Shown: positions 7,821-16,485, counted from the stretch's first letter. The stretch: 64,000 nucleotides of DNA from Mycolicibacterium sp. P9-64 (GCF_008329605.1 NZ_NPKO01000006.1:372001-436000); one strand, 5' to 3'. Numbers and translations: made by a program. The notes: generated by a model not told the origin, from the sequence alone.

Positions 7821-8954
7821 ATGCACACTCCACTCTGCGACCAGCTCGGCATCGACCTGCCGATCTTTGCCTTCACGCACTGCCGCGACGTGGTCGTCGC
7901 CGTCAGCAAGGCGGGTGGCTTCGGCGTCCTCGGCGCGGTCGGCTTCACCCCCGAGCAGCTCGAAATCGAGCTCAACTGGATCGACGAACACATCGGTGAC
8001 CACACCTATGGCGTCGACATCGTGATCCCGAACAAGTACGAGGGCATGGATTCGAACCTGTCCGCCGACGAGCTGGGCAAGATGCTGGCGGACATGGTGC
8101 CCCAGGAGCACCTGGACTTCGCCCGCAAGATCCTCACCGATCACGGCGTGCCCCTGTCGGCGGAGGACAACGAGAGCACCATGCGGCTGCTCGGCTGGAC
8201 CGAGGCCACCGCCACCCCGCAGGTCGAGGTCGCGCTCAAGCACCCGAAGATGACGCTGATCGCCAACGCACTCGGCACCCCGCCGGTCGACATGATCGAG
8301 CACATCCACGCCGAAGGCCGCAAGGTCGCCGCGCTGTGCGGCTCCCCTTCGCAGGCCCGCAAGCACGCGGACGCGGGCGTCGACATCATCATCGCCCAGG
8401 GCGGCGAGGCGGGCGGGCACTCGGGTGAGGTCGGCTCGATCGTGCTGTGGCCGCAGGTCGTCAAGGAGGTCGCGCCCGTGCCCGTGCTCGCCGCCGGTGG
8501 CATCGGCAGCGGTCAGCAGATCGCGGCGGCGCTTGCTCTCGGTGCCGCTGGCGCATGGACCGGCTCGCAGTGGCTGATGGTCGAGGAGGCCGAGAACACG
8601 CCCGTTCAGCAGGCCGCCTACGTGAAGGCGGGCAGCCGCGACACCGTGCGGAGCCGCTCCTTCACCGGCAAGCCGGCCAGGATGCTGCGCAACGACTGGA
8701 CCGACGCGTGGGAGAACCCGGACAACCCGAAGCCGCTCGGCATGCCGCTGCAGTTCATGGTGTCCGGTCTGGCGGTTGCCGCGACGCACAAATACCCGAA
8801 CGAGACCGTCGACGTCGCGTTCAACCCCGTTGGCCAGGTGGTCGGGCAGTTCACCAAGGTCGAGAAGACGTCAGCCGTCATCGAGCGATGGGTCGAGGAG
8901 TACCTGGAGGCCACGAGCACGCTCAACAAGCTCAACGAGGCCGCCACCGTCTGA
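7821..8954 (+). CDS. Nitronate monooxygenase / 2-nitropropane dioxygenase family flavoprotein
   Basis: 377-residue FMN TIM-barrel protein. The flavin/catalytic segment GGEAGGHSGE includes the His used as base in class I enzymes, and the phosphate-binding AAGGIGSGQQ follows. It starts at ATG 7821 after CACGAGGAGCAGGC. A KstR-type operator lies just upstream; a sterol-ring-degradation protein of M. tuberculosis (IpdC, Rv3553) belongs to this same flavoprotein family. So the likely role is an enoyl/steroid-intermediate oxidoreductase rather than detoxification of nitroalkanes; this is inference. A single-gene transcript is likely, since the following gene is convergent. Confidence 0.87.
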   Translation: MHTPLCDQLGIDLPIFAFTHCRDVVVAVSKAGGFGVLGAVGFTPEQLEIELNWIDEHIGDHTYGVDIVIPNKYEGMDSNLSADELGKMLADMVPQEHLDFARKILTDHGVPLSAEDNESTMRLLGWTEATATPQVEVALKHPKMTLIANALGTPPVDMIEHIHAEGRKVAALCGSPSQARKHADAGVDIIIAQGGEAGGHSGEVGSIVLWPQVVKEVAPVPVLAAGGIGSGQQIAAALALGAAGAWTGSQWLMVEEAENTPVQQAAYVKAGSRDTVRSRSFTGKPARMLRNDWTDAWENPDNPKPLGMPLQFMVSGLAVAATHKYPNETVDVAFNPVGQVVGQFTKVEKTSAVIERWVEEYLEATSTLNKLNEAATV

Positions 8955-8969
8955 CGGCACCTCGCCCGA

Positions 8970-9536
8970 TCAGTCGCGTTTGGCCGCGTAGCGCAGCAGG
9001 ACCGTGCCACACGGGAAGGTGCGGTTCTCCAACAGTCGCAGCGAGATCCATGACGGCAGTGTCGGGAAGAACGGTGTGCCGCCGCCCACGGCGGTCGGCG
9101 CGACCACGATCCGGTACTCGTCCACCAGTCCGGCCTGCACGATCGGTGCGGCCAGCGTCGCGCCGGCCACCTCAAGCCTGCCGTCGGTTTCGGCCTTCAG
9201 CTTCGTGACCACCTCGACGGGGTCGCCGCGTTCCAGACGAGAGTTCCAGTCGACGGACTCGAGCGTGCGCGAGAACACGACCTTGGGCATGTCGCGCCAG
9301 ATGTGCGCGAAGTCGACGATCAGCGGGGTGGCGTCGGGCGACGTGTCGGCGGCCGGCCAGTACGCCGCCATCAGCTCGTAGAGCCGCCGCCCGTAGAACG
9401 CGCACGCGGTCTCCCGCTCGAAGTCGTTCCAGTACTGGTGCAGTTCCTCGCTCGGATCTGACCAATCGATGTTGCCTCGTGCGTCGGCAATGTACCCGTC
9501 GACCGACACGTTGAAGCCATAGATGAGTGTGCCCAT
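8970..9536 (-). CDS. RibD C-terminal / dihydrofolate-reductase-like protein
   Basis: 188-residue NADPH-dependent reductase of the RibD_C/DHFR-like superfamily: N-terminal NVSVDGYIA, central YGRRLYELM, KVVFSRTL and a late GGGTPFFP. Such proteins reduce pteridine-, pyrimidine- or xenobiotic-type substrates; the specific one is not visible. Start at the ATG of MGTLIYGFN. It is divergent from the TetR gene at 9637, with an interrupted palindrome between them, so the TetR protein probably controls it. Confidence 0.8.
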   Translation of the reverse strand: MGTLIYGFNVSVDGYIADARGNIDWSDPSEELHQYWNDFERETACAFYGRRLYELMAAYWPAADTSPDATPLIVDFAHIWRDMPKVVFSRTLESVDWNSRLERGDPVEVVTKLKAETDGRLEVAGATLAAPIVQAGLVDEYRIVVAPTAVGGGTPFFPTLPSWISLRLLENRTFPCGTVLLRYAAKRD

Positions 9537-9586
9537 GCCGATCAGACTGCACCGGCGGCCAAGACTCATCGCGACGCCACGAAGAC

Positions 9587-9606
9587 TATGTATGATGCTC
9601 TACATA
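9587..9606. promoter_or_regulatory. Probable TetR operator
   Basis: TATGTA-N8-TACATA, 20 bp, in the 100-base gap between the RibD-like gene and the TetR-molybdoenzyme operon. Placement between divergent starts is typical of a TetR autoregulatory site. Confidence 0.55.
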
Positions 9607-9636
9607 ACTCGCCCCCGGGAGGAAGGGAACGACGAC

Positions 9637-10221
9637 GTGGTCTCCCCCCGCGACCGGATGGTCGCCTCGGCAGCACTGTTGATCCGTGAAAGAGGCGCCC
9701 ACTCGACGGCGATCTCCGACGTGCTCGAGCACAGCGGCGCGCCACGGGGCTCGGCGTATCACTACTTCCCTGGCGGGCGTACACAGCTGCTGTGCGAGGC
9801 GGTCGACTTCGCGAGTGATTACACGGCGGGCCGGATCTCCTCCGCGGCAACGGGTCTCGACGTGCTCGACGTCGTGGTATCGGGGTTTCGCAAGCAGCTG
9901 ACCATGACCGATTACCGCGCAGGCTGCCCGGTGGTGGCCGTCGCGGTGGAGGCGGGCGATCCGGCCAAGAACGACAACGCCGAGGTGCTCGAGCGTGCGG
10001 GCGCCGCGTTCACCCGCTGGAGCGACCTGATCGCGCAGCGGCTCGTGAATGACGGCCTCGAAGCTGACCGCGCGCGGGAGCTGGCGATGTTCATGACCTC
10101 GGCGATCGAAGGTGCCCTCGTGATGGCCCGCGCCACCCGCGCCGTCGAACCACTCGATGCCACCCACCGCCAGTTGCGCACGCTTCTGCAGGCCGAGACA
10201 GCACGAGGAGAATCGAAATGA
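9637..10221 (+). CDS. TetR-family regulator (LmrA/YxaF-type)
   Basis: 194-residue TetR protein. The N-terminal helix-turn-helix runs through HSTAISDVLEHSGAPRGSAYHYFP (positions about 25-48); the C-terminal half resembles the LmrA/YxaF ligand domain with a conserved CPVVAVAVE segment. GTG 9637 is chosen because GGAGGAAGGG precedes it; an in-frame ATG at 9595 is the alternative. The stop overlaps the next ATG (ATGA), so it is co-translated with the molybdoenzyme gene and likely represses it through the upstream palindrome. Confidence 0.87.
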   Translation: MVSPRDRMVASAALLIRERGAHSTAISDVLEHSGAPRGSAYHYFPGGRTQLLCEAVDFASDYTAGRISSAATGLDVLDVVVSGFRKQLTMTDYRAGCPVVAVAVEAGDPAKNDNAEVLERAGAAFTRWSDLIAQRLVNDGLEADRARELAMFMTSAIEGALVMARATRAVEPLDATHRQLRTLLQAETARGESK

Positions 10222-12464
10222 CGGTTGACCAGACGACGGCCGAATGGCAGTCGACGGCATGCATCCTGTGCGAGTGCAACTGTGGTGTCATCGTGCAAGT
10301 CGAGGATCGCAAGCTCATCAAGATCCGTGGTGACAAGGACCATCCCGCATCGCAGGGCTACACCTGCAACAAGGCCTTGCGGCTCGACCACTATCAGAAC
10401 AACACCAATCGGCTGACGTCTCCCCTGCGAAGGCGTCCTGACGGTAGCTACGAGGAAATCGACTGGAACACCGCAATATCCGAGATCGCCGAGGGCTTCG
10501 CCAAGGTCCGCGACGAGCACGGCGGCAACAAGATCTTCTATTACGGTGGCGGCGGCCAGGGCAATCACCTCGGCGGTGCGTACAGCGGCGCATTCCTCAA
10601 GGCGATCGGATCGCGGTATCGGTCGAATGCGTTGGCGCAGGAGAAGACCGGCGAGAACTGGGTCGATCAGCACATGTACGGCGGCCACACCCGAGGCGAG
10701 TTCGAGCATGCCGAAGTGTCGGTGTTCGTCGGCAAGAACCCCTGGATGTCGCAGAGCTTTCCGCGTGCCCGCACGGTCCTCAACGAGATCGCCAAGGACC
10801 CGGCTCGCTCGATGATCGTGATCGACCCGGTGATCACCGATACCGCGAAACTGGCCGACTTCCACCTGCGCGTGCGTCCCGGCACCGACGCGTGGTGCCT
10901 GGCGGCGCTCGCCGCGGTGTTGGTTCAGGAAGCGCTCTGCAACGAGGTGTTCCTGGACGAGCACGTGACCGGCTCGGACGCGGTCCGCGCGGTGCTCGCC
11001 GACGTGCCGATCGCGGACTATGCGCAACGCTGCGGCGTCGACGAGGGCCTGCTGCGTGCGGCGGCCCGCAGGATCGCCGCTGCGGAGAGCGTGTCGGTGT
11101 TCGAGGACCTTGGCGTCCAGCAGGCGCCCAACAGCACGTTGTCCTCGTACCTGAACAAGTTGCTGTGGATCCTGACCGGCAACTTCGCCAAACGTGGTGG
11201 CCAGCATCTGCATTCGTCGTTTGCGCCACTGTTCGGCGTGGGCGGCGTCGGACGCACACCGGTGACCGGCTCGCCGATCATTGCGGGGCTGGTGCCGAGC
11301 AACGTGGTGCCCCAAGAGATCCTGACCGACCACCCCGACCGGTTCCGCGCCATGATCGTGGAGAGCAGCAACCCCGCGCACTCGCTGGCCGACTCGACGT
11401 TGGTGCACGAGGCGCTGGAGTCGCTGGAGCTTCTCGTCGTCATCGACGTCGCCATGACGGAGACGGCGCGGCTCGCCAACTACGTGCTCCCTGCGGCTAG
11501 CCAGTTCGAGAAGGTCGAGGCGACGTTCTTCAATCTGGAGTTCCCGCACAACACCTTTCACCTTCGACACCCGGTGCTCGAACCGCTGCCGGGCACGCTG
11601 GCCGAGCCGGAGATCTGGGCAAGACTGGTTCGTGCTCTCGGCGTCGTCGATGACGAAGAACTGAGGCCGCTTCGCCTTGCGGCACAACAGGGCCTGGATG
11701 CCTATGCCCAGGCGTTCCTCGCCGCTGTGAGCGCCAACCCGGCACTCGGCCGGGTGTTGCCGTTCGTCTTGTACGAGACGTTGGGGCCGACGCTGCCGGA
11801 GGGGTTGGCCGGCGCGGCCGCACTGTGGGGGCTGGCCCAGAAGACCGCGATGACCTATCCGGACGCGGTCCGTCGGGCTGGCTACGCCGACGGGAACGCG
11901 CTCTTCGAGGCGGTCTTGTCGAGCCGGTCGGGCATCACGTTCACCGAGCACGAGTACGCCGACGACTTCGCCCTGATCACGCACGCGGACCGCAAGATCG
12001 CGCTCGAGATGCCGGAGATGCTCGACGAGATCCGCGCGCTACGCACTGCCCGCGCCAGCTACACCAGCGCCGAGTTCCCGATGGTGTTGTCGGCCGGTGA
12101 GCGCCGTGCGTTCACCGCCAACGACATCCTGCGGGATCCGACGTGGCGCAAGAAGGACACCGACGGCGCCTTGCGCATCAGCGCCGAGGATGCCGGTGCC
12201 ATTGGTCTGGTCGACGGTGGCCGTGCGCGGGTGACGACCGCCGCGGGGTCTGCGGTGGCGACCGTGGAGGTCAACGAGGCGATGCTGCCGGGGCACGTGT
12301 CGCTGCCCAACGGGTACGGCCTCGACCACACCGATGCCGATGGCCTGTCCAGCACTCCAGGGGTGGCGCCGAATGCGTTGACGTCGGCGGAGTGGCGCGA
12401 CGCCTATGCGGGCACGCCGTGGCACAAGCACGTGCCTGCGCGCATCGAGGCGGTCGCCCGCTAG
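10218..12464 (+). CDS. Molybdopterin oxidoreductase with N-terminal 4Fe-4S site
   Basis: 748-residue DMSO-reductase-superfamily enzyme. The N-terminus carries a [4Fe-4S] ligand set C15-x2-C18-x3-C22-x27-C50; a Mo-bis-MGD core follows, then a C-terminal molydopterin-dinucleotide-binding domain beginning near residue 615 with GVAPNALT close to the end. No Tat signal, so it is cytoplasmic. Formate-dehydrogenase-like and putative nitrate/biotin-sulfoxide-type reductases share this layout; no electron-transfer or cofactor-chaperone gene is adjacent, so donor and substrate are unknown. It is coupled to the upstream TetR by an ATGA overlap and meets the convergent TetR gene at a shared CTAG. Confidence 0.88.
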   Translation: MTVDQTTAEWQSTACILCECNCGVIVQVEDRKLIKIRGDKDHPASQGYTCNKALRLDHYQNNTNRLTSPLRRRPDGSYEEIDWNTAISEIAEGFAKVRDEHGGNKIFYYGGGGQGNHLGGAYSGAFLKAIGSRYRSNALAQEKTGENWVDQHMYGGHTRGEFEHAEVSVFVGKNPWMSQSFPRARTVLNEIAKDPARSMIVIDPVITDTAKLADFHLRVRPGTDAWCLAALAAVLVQEALCNEVFLDEHVTGSDAVRAVLADVPIADYAQRCGVDEGLLRAAARRIAAAESVSVFEDLGVQQAPNSTLSSYLNKLLWILTGNFAKRGGQHLHSSFAPLFGVGGVGRTPVTGSPIIAGLVPSNVVPQEILTDHPDRFRAMIVESSNPAHSLADSTLVHEALESLELLVVIDVAMTETARLANYVLPAASQFEKVEATFFNLEFPHNTFHLRHPVLEPLPGTLAEPEIWARLVRALGVVDDEELRPLRLAAQQGLDAYAQAFLAAVSANPALGRVLPFVLYETLGPTLPEGLAGAAALWGLAQKTAMTYPDAVRRAGYADGNALFEAVLSSRSGITFTEHEYADDFALITHADRKIALEMPEMLDEIRALRTARASYTSAEFPMVLSAGERRAFTANDILRDPTWRKKDTDGALRISAEDAGAIGLVDGGRARVTTAAGSAVATVEVNEAMLPGHVSLPNGYGLDHTDADGLSSTPGVAPNALTSAEWRDAYAGTPWHKHVPARIEAVAR

Positions 12465-13009
12465 CCGAGCAGGAGCGCGGTAGCGCGTCGGAGGACCTGT
12501 GCGCGGCTGCGGCCGCCATGGTTGGCGGCGACGAAGTGGTTGCCGATGGCCAGCGAGAAGGCCAGCAGCGAAAGGGCTTCCACGTCGTCGGGATCATCGC
12601 AGAATGTCGCGATCTGGGCGCGCAGGTAGCCCATCCTGCTGTTGTCGACGCGGCGCAACCGGTCGGCCACCGCGGCATCCCTGCGCGACCAGTCCCGCAC
12701 CGCGAGGTCGATGGGCAGCAGCGCGTCGGAGAAGGTGAGCATGCCAGCTTTGCCGACCTTGGTGCGGGCATCGCCGCCCTCGCGCTCGACCCGCTCCAGC
12801 ACCTCGTCGGTGCTGCGGCGTTCCCAGGTGTCGAGCAACGCGTCGAGAAACGCCGGCCTGCTGTCGAACTGGTGATAGAAGCCGCCCCTGCTCACCCCCA
12901 GTTGCCTTGCGAGAACGTCGACCCGGACGGCGTCAGGTCCCCCTTCGGCGAGCGCCGACAACCCGGCGTCGATCCACGCATCGCGGGTGGTCAGCGTCGG
13001 TGCTGGCAT
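12461..13009 (-). CDS. TetR-family regulator
   Basis: 182-residue TetR protein; the DNA-binding helices cover VDVLARQLGVSRGGFYHQF. The start is the ATG of MPAPTLTTRD at 13009. It is divergent from the DUF2867 gene, and an imperfect palindrome lies between them, so that gene is the probable target. The tail converges on the molybdoenzyme gene, with both stops inside one CTAG. Confidence 0.85.
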   Translation of the reverse strand: MPAPTLTTRDAWIDAGLSALAEGGPDAVRVDVLARQLGVSRGGFYHQFDSRPAFLDALLDTWERRSTDEVLERVEREGGDARTKVGKAGMLTFSDALLPIDLAVRDWSRRDAAVADRLRRVDNSRMGYLRAQIATFCDDPDDVEALSLLAFSLAIGNHFVAANHGGRSRAQVLRRATALLLG

Positions 13010-13056
13010 GGATTCTCCTGAGGTGGCGAACGGCACGTTGACAATACGAGCCCATG

Positions 13057-13074
13057 ATACATACAGTGGTGTAT
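13057..13074. promoter_or_regulatory. Probable TetR operator upstream of the DUF2867 gene
   Basis: ATACATACAGTGGTGTAT: ATACA/TGTAT half-sites in the 63 bases between the divergent TetR and DUF2867 genes. It overlaps the first annotated ATG (13073), so repression could act on initiation, or the true start is the ATG at 13115. Confidence 0.45.
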
Positions 13075-14194
13075 GGTTCAGGCAGCAAAGCTCCCCGCCG
13101 GTGAACACACACGGATGCCGTGGCGAATCCACGCCATCGCGAACGACTTTCGCGTCGAGGACGTCTGGGCATTGCCGACACCCGGCGGTCCTGACGACTT
13201 CCCGCGGCTGGTCGCGTTGATGGAGTCGTTCGATCCGGCGCAGGCATCGCCCGTCGTCGCTGCACTGTTCGCGCTTCGGTGGCGGCTTGGCGCCCTGCTC
13301 GGCCTCGATCGCGACGAGGCGGGCCTGGGCACGCGCGTGTCGTCGCTACGCGATCGCCTTCCCGCCGACCTCCCCGCGGACGTCGGTTCGAACTGGTCCC
13401 CGCACTCCCCTCCCCGGGTCGCCTCGCTGGAGCCGCGCCTGCGTGGACTGCCCGCCGAATCCACCTTCCGGCCTGTCTATCTCACGGATGACGAAGCGGC
13501 CCTCGAGATCGCGAACGACACCATGCACGGCGTGCTGCACCTCGGCTGGGTGCCCGACGGCGACGGCGGTTACCGCGGTCAGATGGCGGTGCTCGTCAAG
13601 CCGAACGGGTTGATGGGCCGCGCCTACATGGCGGCGATAGCCCCATTCCGCTACGCGCTGGTCTACCCGATGATGCTGCGCACGATCGGGAGGCTGTGGC
13701 TGGCGAGCAATGCGGCACTCGTCCGACAGATCCCGGTGCCAGACGACTCTCGCGAGGTGAGCACCTTGCCGCGGATCGACTACGCCGACGCGTTCCACGT
13801 CGACACCGGCGCTCACCCGGAGCGGACCGCCGAGCGATGGGCCAAGGCCACACTCGAAGAGGCGCCGGCGGCCACGAGAGCCCAGCTGCTGTCGGGGTGG
13901 TTGGCCCTCGGACTGAAGCCAGCCGAGCCGGGTCCGGCGATCCTGGATTGGGCGGTGCGCAGCTGCACACCGGACACCGTCCTGCTCGCCAGGGATTCGC
14001 GGATCGGGATGCCCGCCGAGTTGCTGTTCAGGCTTCGCGACGACGGGCTTCTGTTCGCCACATTCGTGCACCACCGCACCCCCGCCACCCGGGCGGTGTG
14101 GGCGGCGGTCATCCGCACCCACGTGCGCACGGTGTTGGGACTTCTGGAACGGGTCGCGGACGCGGACGCTACGGAGTCGGCGGGAGCGGGCTAG
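13073..14194 (+). CDS. DUF2867 protein with an extra C-terminal domain
   Basis: 373 residues. The N-terminal 200 residues match the DUF2867 pattern (MPWRIHAIANDF, VYLTDDEAALEIAN, GVLHLGWVPDG, KPNGLMGRAYM). After about residue 240 comes a second domain (TLPRIDYADAF onward) of unknown type, perhaps SRPBCC-like. Between residues about 100 and 131 there is a segment (NWSPHSPPR, LEPRLRGLPAE) that I do not recall from other family members and that contains the 46-bp repeat. The first ATG lies in the presumed operator; ATG 13115 would remove 14 residues. Function unknown; the divergent TetR suggests induction by a small molecule. Confidence 0.72.
   Translation: MVQAAKLPAGEHTRMPWRIHAIANDFRVEDVWALPTPGGPDDFPRLVALMESFDPAQASPVVAALFALRWRLGALLGLDRDEAGLGTRVSSLRDRLPADLPADVGSNWSPHSPPRVASLEPRLRGLPAESTFRPVYLTDDEAALEIANDTMHGVLHLGWVPDGDGGYRGQMAVLVKPNGLMGRAYMAAIAPFRYALVYPMMLRTIGRLWLASNAALVRQIPVPDDSREVSTLPRIDYADAFHVDTGAHPERTAERWAKATLEEAPAATRAQLLSGWLALGLKPAEPGPAILDWAVRSCTPDTVLLARDSRIGMPAELLFRLRDDGLLFATFVHHRTPATRAVWAAVIRTHVRTVLGLLERVADADATESAGAG
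13412..13457. repeat. 46-bp interspersed repeat, copy A
   Basis: 40 of 46 bases match copy B at 63756-63801; the last 30 bases differ at one position (core GGAGCCGCGC-y-TGCGTGG). It is inside the DUF2867 gene, read in frame as LEPRLRGLPA. Confidence 0.6.
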
Positions 14195-14717
14195 CCGGTG
14201 GCGGCGGAAGCAGTGGCGGCGCGGGTGCCGGTCCGGGGATGACCCCCGGGCCCGGTGGCGGCGGCGGTGCAAGCGCGGGATCGACTGGTGCGATCGGCAC
14301 GTTCGGGCCAGGAGCCTGATCCGGAATCGGAGTGTTCATGCCGCGCTGCGCGAGTCCCATCACGAGCGCTTCCTTGCCGCTGATCTCGTGGTTCTGTACG
14401 GCTTGCCACAGATCCTTGAGGTAGCTGACGTTCGGCGAATCGTTGTCCTGCGGATCCAGCGTCGAACCAGGAGGCAGAGCATCTGGGCTCGCGAGGTGTG
14501 GAACGCCGTCGGGCGGCGCGGGAAGCGCTGGCGCGGGGCCGGGAGCGGGAGCGTCGCCCGCCGCCTGCACCGTGGTCGACTCCATGGGAGGTGGTGGCGG
14601 CGGTGGTGTGGGGAGCAGCGGGTCGGCCGATGCCGACGCCGCCGCAATCAGGGCGACGGCAGCGCCAGACGCGCAGCAGGTGAATGCGGACAAAACCGTC
14701 CGAATGCCAATGCTCAT
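14169..14717 (-). CDS. Secreted proline-rich protein
   Basis: 182 residues with an N-terminal signal peptide (hydrophobic stretch about residues 8-30 ending ASASADP), followed by low-complexity Pro/Ala/Gly sequence with a short ordered centre (NVSYLKDLWQAVQNHEISGKE at about residues 95-115) and a polyproline C-terminus. Typical of mycobacterial exported proline-rich proteins; no function recognised. Its 3' end overlaps the convergent DUF2867 gene by 26 bases. Confidence 0.75.
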   Translation of the reverse strand: MSIGIRTVLSAFTCCASGAAVALIAAASASADPLLPTPPPPPPPMESTTVQAAGDAPAPGPAPALPAPPDGVPHLASPDALPPGSTLDPQDNDSPNVSYLKDLWQAVQNHEISGKEALVMGLAQRGMNTPIPDQAPGPNVPIAPVDPALAPPPPPGPGVIPGPAPAPPLLPPPPASPLPPTP

Positions 14718-14804
14718 CGCGATGCCTCTCGGTGTTACGCCAGGGACCCATGGTACCCAAGAGTCCTTTCCCCTTTCATTGGAATTTCGTTACAAAACAT
14801 GAAC

Positions 14805-14818
14805 GGGAACACGTTCTA
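14805..14818. promoter_or_regulatory. Degenerate KstR-type site upstream of CYP125
   Basis: GGGAACACGTTCTA: matches TnnAACnnGTTnnA except for G at the first position; it shares AACACGTTCTA with the site at 7776. It lies 91 bases before the CYP125 start. CYP125 is a known KstR target in M. tuberculosis, which makes this weaker match credible. Confidence 0.5.
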
Positions 14819-14909
14819 CTTGGGAGTTTGAGCAACCTGCCGCGGACCCACGATCACTGGTGTAGCAATGGCTTACGCCACTAGATCACGTCGTCGAAGG
14901 AGTGAATGG

Positions 14910-16175
14910 ATGCCGCTACCGAACCTCCCCCCAGGGTTCGACTTCACCGACCCGGACATCTATGCCGAACGATTGCCCATCGCCGAGCTTGCCGAGATGC
15001 GCAAGGTTGCGCCCATTTGGTGGAACGAGCAGCCGGAGGAAGTTGGTGGCTTCGGCGACGGCGGGTACTGGGTCGTCACCAAACACAAGGACGTCAAGGA
15101 GGTGTCGCGCCGTAGCGACGTCTTCTCCAGCCAGGAGAAGACCGCCCTTCCTCGATACGCCGAGGGTGCATCGCGCGACCAGATCAACGCCAGCCGGGGC
15201 ATCGTGCTGCTCAACATGGACGCGCCGCACCACACCCACTTGCGCAAGATCATCTCTCGGGCCTTCACTCCGCGCGCCATCGAGACGCTGCGTGCCGACC
15301 TCGCCGTCCGCGCCCGCGACATCGCCGCCAAGGCCGCGGCCGAGGGTTCCGGTGACTTCGTCGAGCAGGTGTCCTGCGAACTGCCGCTGCAAGCGATCGC
15401 CGGGTTGATGGGGGTGCCGCAGGACGAACGCAAGAAGCTGTTCGATTGGTCCAATCAGCTCGTTGGCGACCAGGATCCGGAGTTCGCCTCCAACGACGGG
15501 ATGACCGCGTCGGTCGAGCTGATCACCTACGGCATGCAGATGGCAGCCGAACGCACGAAGAACCCGAAGGACGACCTGGTCACCAAGCTGATTCAGGCCG
15601 ACGTCGAGGGGCACAAACTCACCGACGACGAGTTCGGCTTCTTCGTCATGATCCTGGCGGTGGCGGGCAACGAGACCACCCGCAACTCGATCACCCAGGG
15701 GATGATGGCCTTCACCGAATTCCCCGACCAATGGGAGTTGTTCAAGAGGGAACGCCCCGGCACCGCCGCCGACGAGATCGTCCGCTGGGCCACCCCGGTT
15801 ACGTCATTCCAGCGCACTGCGCTCGAGGACACCGAACTGTCGGGCGTGCAGATCAAGAAGGGCCAACGCGTCGTGATGATGTACCGCGCCGCGAACTTCG
15901 ACGAGGACGTCTTCGACGACCCGTACGCGTTCAACATCCTGCGCGACCCCAACCCCCACGTCGGCTTCGGCGGCACGGGGGCGCACTATTGCATCGGCAC
16001 CAACCTCGCCCGCTTGACCATCGACCTGATGTTCAACGCGATCGCCGACGCAATGCCCGACATCACGTCGCTGGCCAAGCCCGAACGGCTGCGGTCGGGT
16101 TGGCTCAACGGCATCAAGCACTGGCAGGTCGACTACTCCGGGTCGGCGGCTGGTAAGGAGCCTGTCGCGCACTAG
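14910..16175 (+). CDS. cyp125: Cytochrome P450 CYP125, sterol C26/C27 monooxygenase
   Basis: 421-residue P450. It hydroxylates and further oxidises the terminal methyl of the cholesterol/cholest-4-en-3-one side chain, starting side-chain degradation. Visible: N-terminal NLPPGFDFTDPDIYAERLP, nearly as in Rv3545c; I-helix AGNETTRN; ExxR in DEIVRWATP; heme loop GFGGTGAHYCIG with Cys361. The start at 14910 is set by GAAGGAG seven bases upstream. A near-match KstR site lies upstream. Unlike in M. tuberculosis, none of the igr-operon partners (fadA5, chsE, chsH) follow, so this may be a stand-alone paralogue. Confidence 0.93.
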   Translation: MPLPNLPPGFDFTDPDIYAERLPIAELAEMRKVAPIWWNEQPEEVGGFGDGGYWVVTKHKDVKEVSRRSDVFSSQEKTALPRYAEGASRDQINASRGIVLLNMDAPHHTHLRKIISRAFTPRAIETLRADLAVRARDIAAKAAAEGSGDFVEQVSCELPLQAIAGLMGVPQDERKKLFDWSNQLVGDQDPEFASNDGMTASVELITYGMQMAAERTKNPKDDLVTKLIQADVEGHKLTDDEFGFFVMILAVAGNETTRNSITQGMMAFTEFPDQWELFKRERPGTAADEIVRWATPVTSFQRTALEDTELSGVQIKKGQRVVMMYRAANFDEDVFDDPYAFNILRDPNPHVGFGGTGAHYCIGTNLARLTIDLMFNAIADAMPDITSLAKPERLRSGWLNGIKHWQVDYSGSAAGKEPVAH

Positions 16176-16485
16176 GTTTCGGCGCAGTCGGGTAGTCGAT
16201 GATCGATCGCCAGTAGTCCTCGGGGATCTCCCGGTTGGACCGCAGCACGATGGCAAGGCCGGTTGCCATCGCCACGCCGAGCAGGCCCAGCCACAGCCCG
16301 GCCACCGCGATGACGATCCACATCGCGGTGGTCAGCACCTGCCACGGGGAAACGATGGCGAGCGCAGGCGCGAAGAAGAACCCCATGCCCACGTACCAGG
16401 CCGAGCCCGCGCGATCTGACTTCATCACCAATCGCAGCCACCGCGGGATCTCCTGGTCGCTGAGCGCCTGCTGACGGGACTTCAT
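16114..16485 (-). CDS. Small membrane protein
   Basis: 123 residues with two predicted transmembrane segments (about residues 30-47 and 51-80) after a charged N-terminus (MKSRQQALSD). No recognised family. The start at 16485 follows GAGGCGACG; longer forms are less likely. The last 62 bases lie antisense to the end of CYP125. It is divergent from the XRE regulator, and the tandem TACC repeats lie between the two starts, so it could be that regulator's target. Confidence 0.65.
   Translation of the reverse strand: MKSRQQALSDQEIPRWLRLVMKSDRAGSAWYVGMGFFFAPALAIVSPWQVLTTAMWIVIAVAGLWLGLLGVAMATGLAIVLRSNREIPEDYWRSIIDYPTAPKPSARQAPYQPPTRSSRPASA

Noticed and set aside
9912..11984. A 690-codon open frame antisense to the molybdoenzyme
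   Set aside because: High-GC codon bias opens long frames opposite real genes; composition is Arg/His/Gly-rich with no family likeness, while the plus-strand frame has a complete Fe-S and Mo-cofactor signature.
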